In this document: positions 32,637 through 42,211 of the stretch, in pieces
How positions within the stretch are numbered: the stretch's first letter is position 1
How the letters are laid out: the number at the start of each line of letters is the position of its first letter
Source: Tetramitus jugosus
Taxonomy: Eukaryota > Heterolobosea > Eutetramitea > Acrasida > Vahlkampfiidae
Assembly (NCBI GenBank): GCA_937625935.1
Contig: OW569365.1
Span: 434,001 to 498,000, forward strand
DNA length: 64,000 nt
Direction of reading: 5' to 3'
Made by a program: the position numbers and the translations under genes
The notes under the pieces: generated by a model
What the model saw: the letters and a program-made list of their open reading frames with translations, nothing else
Databases searched by the model: none
What the model was told of the DNA's origin: nothing

Positions 32637-33407
32637 TTAATTCTTGACTGTTGCAGGAGGTGGGGGAGGCAAAAATGCTGCTGGCTTGCCCACAAACACC
32701 ACTTCCAACTCAAACACCTTGCTCTCAGGGTTCCACTTTGACCTTACACCACCACCAAACTCCTCAGTCACCTTATCAACAGGTGCATTGGGAACACGGA
32801 AAGCAATCGTTTCATAGGGATCAGCCGCAAACAAAATGTATTGATATTGACTGTTGGGCACTTCTACTCTCTGTTCGAAAGCTGACATGAAACGATGCCT
32901 TGGTTGAAGTCCCTTATCAATATCAGGATACATAATCTTAAATGTGAAACGATTGTGCTTTGGATAACCAAGAATTTTTTCCTTCTTGACCTCGTAGCCA
33001 GGCAGTCCAATACGAACTGTTTTTCGTTTGGGAGCAGCAGCAGCGGCGGCATTTGCGCTCGCCAAAGAACTTGCTTGTGCTGCGGCGGCGGCATTTGACG
33101 ATGAAGGCGACAAAAAATCATGTTTCTTGTTGGACTGTAAATGTTCTTCGCGCGCCATTCTTCGCGCCAAATTTGCCTTGTGCCGTTTTCCTTGCGTATG
33201 AGCCAAATAATTTCCTTCATTGCTGTGCAATGTGAGACATAATTTACACTCGTACGATCCTAGATGATTCTTCATGAAATAGGGATCCTTTGTGAGATCG
33301 ACTTGCTCTAGAGCCAATCGCCGAAGACGCTCTCTTCTGTCAACGTTGCTGAGTGAGGCAGATTGAACACCACCACTACCAGCCTTACTTCCAAAATCTC
33401 TGTCCAT
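32637..33407 (-). CDS. SF3A2: Splicing factor 3A subunit 2 (SF3A2/Prp11)
   Basis: The protein has 256 residues, the size of yeast Prp11, and lacks the long proline-rich tail of the animal protein. It starts MDRDFGSKAGSGG. The U1-type zinc finger is YECKLCLTLHSNEGNYLAHTQGKRH. Then come LPGYEVKKEKILGYPKHNR and FMSAFEQRVEVPNSQYQYIL, both conserved in the family. A short alanine-rich linker separates the zinc finger from the second domain. SF3A2 is part of the 17S U2 snRNP and helps bind the branch site during spliceosome assembly. Confidence 0.95.
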   Translation of the reverse strand: MDRDFGSKAGSGGVQSASLSNVDRRERLRRLALEQVDLTKDPYFMKNHLGSYECKLCLTLHSNEGNYLAHTQGKRHKANLARRMAREEHLQSNKKHDFLSPSSSNAAAAAQASSLASANAAAAAAPKRKTVRIGLPGYEVKKEKILGYPKHNRFTFKIMYPDIDKGLQPRHRFMSAFEQRVEVPNSQYQYILFAADPYETIAFRVPNAPVDKVTEEFGGGVRSKWNPESKVFELEVVFVGKPAAFLPPPPPATVKN

Positions 33408-33522
33408 TGTCTAAAGCTTGTTATGTCTGTGTGAACTTGAACAAATTCGTTTTTTTTGTTGTCGTTTGGTTGAAAGCGAAAATTCTTTTATTTATACCCA
33501 ATCCTAAAAGGCCGAAAGAATA

Positions 33523-33805
33523 ATGTCCGATCCGATTGACACAGACATGCACTTGAACTACGGCTGGATAGCACAACACTTTTTTGATGAGAACTCTTCT
33601 TTTGTTTCGACATACATCGAGATGTATGTTGGACAATGCCGAAGAGTAAAAAGAATTGCTCACATCCAATTTCCGTCTTGTTATCGAGTCTGGTAGACCA
33701 GATAGCACAGATTATGGAACCGTAGTGCAGGACATTGATCAATCAAGCTTCAAATTGTCAAATAGAACAAGTATTCAGTCAGCCATAAAGGAAAGAATGG
33801 GATGA
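33523..33805 (+). CDS. Small unrecognised gene in two frames (short intron or frameshift)
   Basis: The ATG at 33523 (MSDPIDTDMHLNYGWIAQHF) opens 57 codons ending at 33696. A second, overlapping frame shifted by +1 continues as ESGRPDSTDYGTVVQDIDQS and ends at 33805. The two join either by removing one A from the run at 33648-33652, or by splicing 33646-33688 (GTAAAA...ATCGAG, 43 nt), which is in phase. Either way a product of about 80-93 residues results. The gene sits divergent from SF3A2 (115 bp apart) and convergent with DCP2, as expected for a real gene. I do not recognise the family. Confidence 0.5.
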
Positions 33806-33966
33806 AGTGATAGAGAGATGATGTTCTCTACACGGCACACAACATGCTTTGAGTTGGGCAGAGTGGAGAAAACTCCAGCTCCTAGACTCCACTGTTTCCC
33901 ACATGCTATGTGAGAGCATCAAGTGTCTTTGAGAACAATCAGTGCCTACTAGAATGATCAACAATC

Positions 33967-35577
33967 CTATGAATAAAAATGTCCTTGACCAGGCAAGCTG
34001 TTTGGTGCTGGATGGTACACGAGTGGATAATGATGAAGATGTGGCTGTGGCTGTGCATAGTATGGAGCAGAGAAGAACGGCTGATGTGGGTACATTGGGC
34101 TAGCAGGTGAGTGCTCATTACTACCGACTCCCAACAGCTGATACAATTGCTGCGAAGGCACATATGACTGTGGCTGCTGTGGTTGCATCAAATGTCGCTG
34201 CATTGGAGTGCTGCTGACATGAGGAGCAGGTAATGATTGAGACATGAAATGCATATTTTGCTGAGGTTGTTGCTTTTCCTTGTTCACAACAGTAATAGCA
34301 ATTGGATCGGATGTATGTTGCTTTTCCGCATGATTCTGAATCGTGTGAGCAACTTCGATGACTGCATTATTCTTAACAGGAGATGACGGTGCAGCTGTTT
34401 TTTGCATGATTCTCTTCACTTCGCTATTGTTCTTGACTTCTGATTTTCGTTGCTGATTCTTTGACTTGTTCGTTTGATGTAGCTTCTCAGTGAAAATGGC
34501 ATCGGCACTGTTTTGAACAGGTGTTGGTGTCTGAGGAGATGCCTCATCACTTGTGAGCCCTTCATTCATCATGAAATTAATGTCTCCAACAATCTCTCTC
34601 TTCTTTTTTTTCTTGTTGTTGCTACCATTGCCATTCTTCTTATTGTTGTTCGCACCAACAACCTTTGTATGATTCTTCTTGCCCTTATTCTTCTCATCAC
34701 AAGAAGAAATGTGGGGCTGTAGCTTATCCTTGAGCAACGCTGGATACCTCTTGCACAACCATTTGGCCAACTTTAGCACGAGATCCATCACAAACACATA
34801 TGGATGCTGCTGTTGTTGCACTGGAGAATTCGATGCCTTCAACCCAAGAATCGTCTCAATCGAATGCCACTCAATAGATCGAATCTCCTTTCTTGTCTGC
34901 GCTGCAAATCTCACATTTTCTGGAATATCAACCACAATAAACAACTTTACGGATTGTTCATTGAAATGCGTGGACAAGAAATTATTTTGTCTCAAGTAGC
35001 GCGTAATGTCAAAACCAATTTCTTCTCTGACTTCTCGCGCAGCACAAACAAGCTCCTTTTCATCTTGATTAATCTTTCCCCTGGGAAAAGAAAGACATTT
35101 TGAGTTCCATCCCTTGACCAACAACACCTTGTCCTTTGATTGATTGAGAATAATGGCACCACACACTGGAACTGTCTGCTTATAACGATAAAATGATTGA
35201 ACATGATCTTCCACAGCTCTTCTCTTGCTGTTTAACACGGGAAATGACTCAAACACCAAATCAACAAACGATTTGAATGACATTTCAGGTAAAATGGGAT
35301 TGTGTTCACGATAAAAATCCTCATAGAACCAATGAGCTTCTTCAATCTGAAAAAACAATCGATCTAAGCTGGCGTATTCTTCCTCTGGACAATTGAGAAT
35401 GAAACGAGACACTAAATCACAAACAATTTCATTGAGACTCATGGATCGCAGTTGATGATGATGATTGGAAGAGACGGGAGAATTGTTCAACTCGGTTTTT
35501 CGTTTTCGACGTTGTTGTTGTCTCTTGAGAAGAATGGCTTGTTTTTGTTGTTGTTCATTATTATTATTATTATTATT

Positions 35578-35619
<42 letters not shown>

Positions 35620-35661
35620 ATTGTTGCTATTGTTGTTGTTGTGTTTTGTAAGAGTGGTCAT
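33967..35661 (-). CDS. DCP2: mRNA-decapping enzyme DCP2
   Basis: The protein has 564 residues. An Asn run near the N-terminus is encoded by an ATT/GTT repeat. The box A helical domain follows: SLNEIVCDLVSRFILNCPEE and EEAHWFYEDFYREHNPILPE. The Nudix domain spans about 160-300, with the Nudix box GKINQDEKEL...REVREEIGF intact including the catalytic REVREE glutamates, and box B-like sequence after it. The C-terminal 250 residues are low complexity, rich in Gln, Pro and Tyr, as is usual for DCP2 regulatory tails. DCP2 hydrolyses the m7G cap in cytoplasmic P-bodies, committing mRNA to 5'-3' decay. No intron was found. Confidence 0.95.
35557..35640. repeat. ATT/GTT trinucleotide microsatellite in the DCP2 coding region
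   Basis: Eight ATT units are followed by about a dozen GTT units and then mixed units. On the minus strand this encodes the Asn tract near the DCP2 N-terminus. Pure triplet structure suggests length polymorphism by slippage without loss of frame. Confidence 0.9.
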
Positions 35662-36024
35662 GACAATTTAAATCTTCTTTCATATATTTGACGGTTTGAA
35701 TTATGTGTAAATTCAAAAAAAAAGTAATGTGAGAGTTGTGGTTGGTTTGTTTGATTGGTTGCAGTTGTGGTTTGTTGATGGTTCGTTTGGCGAATCGATT
35801 GAGGATTCTGAGTGTTGTCGAGTGAGTGGTGGTGTGGGGTGAGCGAGAACTTCGAAATCATTTGCGAAGGTGAAGAAAATAGCAGATGTGCATTTCAACT
35901 ACGGATCTCGTGCGGAGGAGTTGTGTGTGTTTGATGTTTGGTCCTTTCTGATGGAACGACATGCAAGAAGAGTCTAGGTTCACTCAAAACAGACAGACAG
36001 CAGTGCGACTAGAATACCATTCTT
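35662..36024. other. Spacer upstream of DCP2, nothing recognised
   Basis: These 363 bases separate the DCP2 start from the DCN1-like stop. They contain T/G-rich sequence (GGTTGGTTTGTTTGATTGG) and short ORFs without family features. Confidence 0.5.
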
Positions 36025-37045
36025 TTACTTTAGAATATTTTTCTTCTTCATGAATTCCACAAAGGAATCGATTGCAGATGGCCATGCACCTGTTTGAATG
36101 ATTGATAACAACAACAACAACAAGCAGCATCAATTTGGTTAATAAACTACATCAACAACACATAACACATATTGTACAAAAACAACAATAACAACAACAT
36201 ACCATCATCCTCATAGGTGGTCAAATCAGTGTACAGTTTGGAGAATTCGAGGAATTGAGCCCACAAGTCCTTTGGAACAGCCTTATTGAACTCTGTCTCT
36301 ATAAACTCGCACCAATGATCCAAGTGCTTGTATTTGCCCTGGAGAACAACTTTCCATGTGGGAGAAGCAACCTCAACAGGCAAACTTCTCGATCCAAACT
36401 CCTTTGAATAGTCAAACACAAAGTTGTAAAACAGTTTGAATGATTCTTGATTTTTGAGTTCAGCTGGCCAAGCACTCTGCGCCTTTTGCTTCAAAAGAGA
36501 CATGCTTGTAATACTGTGATCACTCAAGCAACTGCTCCATTCGTCTCTCTTGAGAGTAAATGCCAATTTCATGTTCATTTTCCAACAAAAAACAAGTGCT
36601 GTAATCGATGTTGGATCTACTGAGAGGTCATTCAACAGTGACATGAGACCATCACCTTGAATCGCATCCAACGATTCATCTCCACCTTCTTCAATTCCAA
36701 TTTTTTTATACTTTTCAAATGCATCTCTCATTTCTGATGACAGAGAAGAGATAGATTGATTGCCACCATCGTTAAAGTAGTTGTCAATTGCGGTTTGAAC
36801 GGTCCATTTGGCGTTTTTCAAGTATTCTGTTGCTACTTTTTCACTACATTATTGTCAACATGTTGTTGTTGTTGTTGTTGGTTCGAGATGGATGAAAAAA
36901 AAAAGTCGAAAAAAAAAATGGTTGGTGGTCAAAATTTTGAATGTGGGAGCTATGGGTGATGTTGATGATGATGGACGTACGTTGTGTTGGTGACATCTCT
37001 AAACTCTTGAATGAGTTTTGCGTTGTTGTTGCCTCTGGAAAACAT
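36025..37045 (-). CDS. DCUN1D1: DCN1-like protein (DCUN1D), cullin neddylation E3, three exons
   Basis: Exons are 36981-37045, 36203-36843 and 36025-36089, with introns of 137 and 113 nt (donors GTACGT and GTATGT). The product is 256 residues against about 259 in animals. The N-terminal UBA-like domain is rebuilt across the first intron (KLIQEFRDVTNT joined to TEKVATEYLKNAKW). The PONY/cullin-binding domain follows: LDAIQGDGLMSLLNDLSVDP, LFYNFVFDYSKEFG and KYKHLDHWCEFIETEF. The last exon supplies the conserved DG-AWPSAIDSFVEFM. DCN1 promotes NEDD8 attachment to cullins. The frame continues upstream to an ATG at 37153; the chosen Met matches the family start better. Confidence 0.92.
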
Positions 37046-37308
37046 GTCGGTGTTTGTGCTTGTTTGTTGTTTCTTGTGTGTTGTTGTGTTTAAGCTTCTT
37101 GTTGTTTCTTGTGCAAAGTCGGTGTTGACGTCAATTTTTGTTTGGATTTTCACTGGGTCGGACTCTTGAACACGAGTTCAAGTTCTCTTCGCTCTTCGGA
37201 GTATGTATGGCCCGACTTGAACATTTCCAAAATTCATTGAACATTGCACAATAAAAAACTACGCACAACATTGCATCAACAACAACAACGACTCGATAAC
37301 AAACAATC

Positions 37309-38661
37309 ATGGGTGCTCAGAATAACAATCAACAACAACTCTCAAAGAGTCAAAAGAAAAAACAAGACTTTATGAAAAAGAAGCGCAAGCGCAGCCAAAA
37401 AACACAAGAATTGACAAAGAAGCGAAAAATTAAAGAAGCAAAATCGGATCATGACACAAACATGGAGAAGCGAATGGAAGAATCACATGATTTCTCTCAT
37501 AAATTAGCCAAAGAGACCCATTCCATGGACAAATTCGAAGTCATGAATCAACAAATGCGTGAAATTCAAACCATTCAAATGAAAAAAGCAATTGAAAATG
37601 CAAAGGACACTGAATATCAATTGGAAAAGCAAGAACAGGCAAATTTCAAGGATGATGAGAGCTTTATAGAGAGAAATGCAGGTGAACTGGATGCCAGTCG
37701 ATTGGTCACTTCAGAAGATCAATTTTTGAGCATTTTGGATCAAGTGTTGATCAAGACGGATGAAAAACAAAAGAAGAAGCAACAAAAGGAGACTAAATCT
37801 GCTACTACTGCTCCTACTGTTTCTTCATCGAGTAGAGTTGCTGCTGCTGCTGCATCTGGTGTCAAATCAAAGGCAAAATGGACTCGTAAAATGGCCATTC
37901 ATTGCGATTACGTCGGAGTCGGAGAATATGGACACGAAGAGAGATTGGCACAGGTTTGTCTAGTCAATGAGTTGAACGAGTGCGTGTATCTACAGAGGAT
38001 TAAACTGAGAGAGAACGTGACGGATTATCGAACAAGTGAAACCGGGTTGACTGGCAGTTCATTTGACAAGCAAACAAAAACTTTGGATCAGGTCAAAGTA
38101 GAGTTATTGGAGTTGTTGGCTGACGGTAACAATGCACACATGAAGAAGACTCTGATTGGACACAATTTGACCAAGTTTGTTGGTCATTTGTTTGGCAAGT
38201 ACAATGTGCGATTCCAGAGAGACATTGCTCGATTCAGTCCCGTGTACAAGTGTGCTCTTCCAAGGACAGCAGAGGTTGCTCATGTGACACTGGACAATGT
38301 TGATGCAACAAGCATTCCAGACGAGTTGGCCATGGAGAGTTTGTCGGTCATGTCCGCAAAGTTCATTGGTGTGGCTCAAGAAGAACTCGAGGATCCAGTG
38401 TTGCGAGCACAGTGTGCCATGAGAATTTACAAGATGTTTGAGAAGGAGTTTGATTCATTCTTCATTGATAACCCTACGATACAGACGACAGCAGCAGACA
38501 AAACATTGTCTGGTGCCGGTGTGAAGAAGAAGGAGAAGGTTCAGAAGTCTGCTCTAGTCAAGAAGGAAAAGGTGAATGAAGTGAAGCATAGAGTCAGCGT
38601 CAGAAAACAACTCGACAACACAATTGATTCTCTATTGCAACAAATGAAGGGATCAACCTAA
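37309..38661 (+). CDS. REXO4/Rex-like exonuclease-fold protein with degenerate active site
   Basis: The protein has 450 residues. The N-terminal 180 residues are Lys/Glu/Gln-rich and basic, probably nucleolar (KKKQDFMKKKRKRSQKTQEL). The region 185-330 aligns by pattern with the REXO4 RNase-H-like exonuclease: AIHCDYVGVG (family DCEMVGVG), VYLQRIKLRENVTDYRTSET (family VKP...VTDYRT) and IGHNLTKFV (family GHALHNDL). The first acidic pair DxE is changed to HxD and the second-motif Asp is missing, so catalysis is doubtful. It may be a structural ribosome-biogenesis factor. Single exon; the ATG lies in a good A-rich context. Confidence 0.7.
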   Translation: MGAQNNNQQQLSKSQKKKQDFMKKKRKRSQKTQELTKKRKIKEAKSDHDTNMEKRMEESHDFSHKLAKETHSMDKFEVMNQQMREIQTIQMKKAIENAKDTEYQLEKQEQANFKDDESFIERNAGELDASRLVTSEDQFLSILDQVLIKTDEKQKKKQQKETKSATTAPTVSSSSRVAAAAASGVKSKAKWTRKMAIHCDYVGVGEYGHEERLAQVCLVNELNECVYLQRIKLRENVTDYRTSETGLTGSSFDKQTKTLDQVKVELLELLADGNNAHMKKTLIGHNLTKFVGHLFGKYNVRFQRDIARFSPVYKCALPRTAEVAHVTLDNVDATSIPDELAMESLSVMSAKFIGVAQEELEDPVLRAQCAMRIYKMFEKEFDSFFIDNPTIQTTAADKTLSGAGVKKKEKVQKSALVKKEKVNEVKHRVSVRKQLDNTIDSLLQQMKGST

Positions 38662-38701
38662 ATGCACTTATAAATTAATATTCAAACTATTATCTTTATA
38701 T

Positions 38702-40606
38702 CTACAGTATTTCCTCAAATTTTGTTGGCATTTGATTGGAGATGAAACTATACAGCGTCATGTTTTGTTGGTTGTTGTTGGTCAGTGCAATGATTTGACT
38801 GTGGCCATCGAATGCCAAGCTTGTCACACCAGATGCGTTAACGGAACATACTGGTGGATGGAACTCGTGAGCCAGCGATTCTTCCTCGTTGCTCAAGTTC
38901 CACATCATGAGACGAGTTTGAGTTTTCGATCCAGTGATACAGTATTTAGGATTGATAACTACCAGGCCACTCATGTTGTGACTGGAGCCGCTTGGGAGTC
39001 TCCGAACTTGAAATACTTTCAACGAGCCAGCATCTATCCATATGACCTCATCATTCATCAGGGAGACAACAACAAACTTTTTGCATGCTGAGAGTACGAG
39101 GTTCAAAATTGGAGAACTCAAGTTTTCAGTCATGACAGATTTCAGATCATATGTATCTGTCAGTCTAAACGCATGGATGGTATTTTCGAGCTGGGAAATA
39201 CTCCAAATTGTGGAATCGACACAAAGAATTGTTGTCACGGCTGATTCTTGCACTTTGGTTGACTGGAGAAGTTCTGACGAAGATGCTCTGTAACAATGAA
39301 TATATCCCGTTTCATCTCCACACACAAGAGTATCATCACCAAGCATTGCAAGGCTAGTGATGTTGTGTTTGGTGATAATGGCATCATCAATTAGCTCTAT
39401 TCCTTTCATCTCATTGACCTTCAACTGGTGTACCAAATTCCCTTGAGTCGATACGAAGAGTCGCCTGAGAGCTACAGAGGAACACATTGACAAGATATCT
39501 TCAGGGAACTGAATAAATTTTTCAACAGCACATCGATTATACATGAGATACATATGAACGAGATGTTTCGTGGCTGCGAATGCTTGACGCTTGTCGTAGA
39601 AATGAACAATTCTGGATCGGTCATATCCTGAGGCATCCATTGTATGCACTCTATATCGATTACCAACATTATCGTGCTCATCTGTCCTGATATACGTAGG
39701 TGGATTCGTTAGATCCGAGTAATTGTTAGAATAAAGTCTGGAAAGAGGAAGATGTCCTGGATTCCTCACCGGTTTGTCCACGTAGACACTGAAGGCAATA
39801 TCGAATCTTGTTGGAGCATATACTGTACGGTATGGTGATATACACTGAGAAGTACCCATAGCTGAGGCTGCATCCGACTGATCACAACGAATGATCGACA
39901 CTCCATTCTGGATGCATAGATTTTCGAATAACCTCGACATTGAACTCAATGCCACGCCCCATGCGGCCGTAACAGAGGAGTGGTTCATCTGCTTTAACGC
40001 GCGAGATGCAATAAAGGTTGGATTGAAAATAATCACCGGATTGTACTCCAATGTCTCCTTTAGACAATCCTGATTCTCAATATCGAAGCAAATCATTACT
40101 GCCACTCTTCCCAATGCAGTTTCATAGATACCGACTCTATCACCACTGCCCATGCGAGGATGATAAGTCACATTCTTTCTTTTTCGATATGACCCAAGTA
40201 TGGTTCCATCTCGATCAATGAAGACTGCAGTGTTGTACATCTTCTGACTCTGCGAACAAAATTCGTTCAGTGTTCCCACGATACCATACACTTGATACTT
40301 ACCCAAAACAGACGCAATGTTCTTTAATTCTCGATTGATATCGAGGTTAATAGAAGCATTTTGCGACTGGTGATAGTTCTCTGGCAGCATGAGAAAATCT
40401 GGTGCTCTTCCATCTTGTTTCATGGACAGTTGGATATGATGTTCGACAAATGCTCCGTCATCCACAAAGTTATTGGGTTTGCATCCTTGAATGATCAGAA
40501 TCTTCAAGTCATTGTACTTGTGGTTGTGTTGAGCCCACGCGACATGTTCTTGCACGGAGCCAGATGAGACAATATGCAGGGGATTGACCTGGGTTGAAGG
40601 AAACAT
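38702..40606 (-). CDS. Nitrilase-superfamily hydrolase fused to a WD40-like propeller
   Basis: The protein has 634 residues from the first ATG; the frame extends to a TTG only. Residues about 35-320 are a carbon-nitrogen hydrolase domain with the full Glu-Lys-Cys triad: LPENY (Glu, near 75), GSYRKRKNVTYHP (Lys, near 143) and VMICFDIENQD (Cys, near 170). From about 370 to the end come seven-bladed-propeller-like repeats: ITSLAMLGDDTLVCGDETGY, YCITGSKTQTRLMMWNLSNE and GVTSLAFDGHSQIIALTNNN. The enzyme part should hydrolyse an amide or nitrile bond. The propeller suggests a scaffold or a partner-regulated enzyme. I know no standard protein with this pairing. No intron is needed. Confidence 0.8.
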   Translation of the reverse strand: MFPSTQVNPLHIVSSGSVQEHVAWAQHNHKYNDLKILIIQGCKPNNFVDDGAFVEHHIQLSMKQDGRAPDFLMLPENYHQSQNASINLDINRELKNIASVLGKYQVYGIVGTLNEFCSQSQKMYNTAVFIDRDGTILGSYRKRKNVTYHPRMGSGDRVGIYETALGRVAVMICFDIENQDCLKETLEYNPVIIFNPTFIASRALKQMNHSSVTAAWGVALSSMSRLFENLCIQNGVSIIRCDQSDAASAMGTSQCISPYRTVYAPTRFDIAFSVYVDKPVRNPGHLPLSRLYSNNYSDLTNPPTYIRTDEHDNVGNRYRVHTMDASGYDRSRIVHFYDKRQAFAATKHLVHMYLMYNRCAVEKFIQFPEDILSMCSSVALRRLFVSTQGNLVHQLKVNEMKGIELIDDAIITKHNITSLAMLGDDTLVCGDETGYIHCYRASSSELLQSTKVQESAVTTILCVDSTIWSISQLENTIHAFRLTDTYDLKSVMTENLSSPILNLVLSACKKFVVVSLMNDEVIWIDAGSLKVFQVRRLPSGSSHNMSGLVVINPKYCITGSKTQTRLMMWNLSNEEESLAHEFHPPVCSVNASGVTSLAFDGHSQIIALTNNNQQNMTLYSFISNQMPTKFEEIL

Positions 40607-40887
40607 GGATAGATAGTTCGACTGGATTTGTGAATGCTGAGGTTCCAGATGGCCAGGCTTTCTTTGCTTTTTCTGAACAGAGGTGGCTGTTCGCGCCAAT
40701 TATCAATTGGAACAATCCATAGTTCAGAGCGAGTTCCCGACATCTGGAGTTTTCCAATCTAAAAAAAACATTTCTGCGCAGATCCTCCGATTCGAAAACT
40801 TGGACAGTCCGATATTAGCCCTCATGCAACCAATCTGAAAGCCACTGAAAAAGAAAGCACCCGGCTCACAACATCACGATCATCAAC

Positions 40888-41909
40888 ATGGGCAATAGCA
40901 ACACTCGTTACAACTCTAGTACAACTGCTGATCAGGTACTCGAAGGAAAGAACCTGACCAATGAATACTTTTTAGTCACTGGTTCATCCAGTGGAATCGT
41001 AAGTGTTTTACAATTTTTACAATTTTTACAATTTTTCCAAGCAATTAACAAAATTTGTTGAAAAAATCGTAGGGCGAAGAAACAGCTCGTACACTGTTCA
41101 ATCACTGTGCCACTGTTGTCATGGCCAGTCGTAGCAAAGAACGACTCGAAGAAGCAGAGAAGCGCATCAAGGATCAGAATGAAAATCCATGTGGTAAGCT
41201 TTATGTGGAAGAGTTGGATCTCGGTTCCCTAAAGTCCATTGATCAATTCTCTCAGAGGTATCATGCCAAATATCCAAAGTTGAACGTGTTGATCAATAAT
41301 GCTGGTCAAATGGTGCCTCCATTGTCCTACACGGAAGACGGGTTCGAAACACAGATGGGAATCAATCATTTTGGTCATTTTGCATTGACTCTCAAGTTGT
41401 TGGACATTATGAAGAAGACTTCGGAGCAGGACAAGAAGGAAGGCAGAGTGATCAATGTGAGTTCGTTGGCTCACACGTTTGGCACAATCAACTTTGATGA
41501 TATGCACTACAAGAAGAGAGCTTATTCCAGTTGGCGTGCATATGGTCAAAGCAAAGTTGCCAATGTGTTGTTCACCAAGGAGTTGGACAAAAAGTTGAAG
41601 GAGTCCAATGTGAACATTACAACCAATTCACTCCATCCAGGAAGCATTGAAACTGAGCTACAAAGGAACTGCACAAGTTGGGGAGATCGCATTTTGTTGC
41701 TTCTGTCTTATCCTACATTTAAGAGCATTCCTCAGGGAGCAGCCACTCAAGTATACCTTGCAACAAGTGAGGACTTGAATGGTAAGAGCGGACTGTACTT
41801 TAGTGACTGTAACGAAAAGACTCCTTCCAAGCATGCTCAGGATGCTGATGTTTCAGCTAAATTGTTTGCTCACAGCGAGACTGTCACCAACACCAAATAT
41901 CCTCTCTAA
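40888..41909 (+). CDS. Short-chain dehydrogenase/reductase (retinol dehydrogenase-like), two exons
   Basis: Exon 1 is 40888-40998 and exon 2 is 41073-41909, with a 74-nt intron (GTAAGT...TCGTAG). The product has 315 residues. The splice completes the NADP-binding motif TGSSSGIG. Then come NNAG near 112, NVSSLAH (catalytic Ser) and YGQSK (catalytic Tyr and Lys, near 191-195). The layout fits RDH11-14/WWOX-like reductases acting on retinoids, steroids or lipid aldehydes; the substrate is unknown. The N-terminus MGNSNTRYN fits the N-myristoylation pattern and replaces the hydrophobic anchor of many relatives. An AATAAA lies 5 bases after the stop. Confidence 0.88.
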
Positions 41910-41913
41910 AAGG

Positions 41914-41919
41914 AATAAA
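41914..41919 (+). terminator. AATAAA poly(A) signal of the dehydrogenase gene
   Basis: A canonical AATAAA lies 5 bases after the stop codon. Such signals close to the stop fit the short spacers of this genome. The assignment is by position only. Confidence 0.45.
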
Positions 41920-42211
41920 CGCTATTGCGTTTGAAATTTCTTGAACCTTTCCTCTTTTAGTGCGACCAAAAGAGACTCTATTTTACTCCGAACTTGACAT
42001 GGATGTCCGAGATGACAATTAACATCAGTTCCGTAATCTATTCGATGTGAGTGTCATCCTAATGTGACATATCGCTGTGCTGAAGTCGACGTACTTTCGG
42101 TGCATAAAACAAAAGTGAAACAACGAACACTATCTCTTTAGGATCATCTATCCATCATCAGCATCTTCTTTCAGGAACGGCCCCCATACCACCAGCACAC
42201 GAACGTTTCTA

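Noticed and set aside
40607..40699. Longer N-terminus of the nitrilase-WD40 protein
   Set aside because: The frame begins with TTG; the first ATG is at 40606, before the conserved domain.
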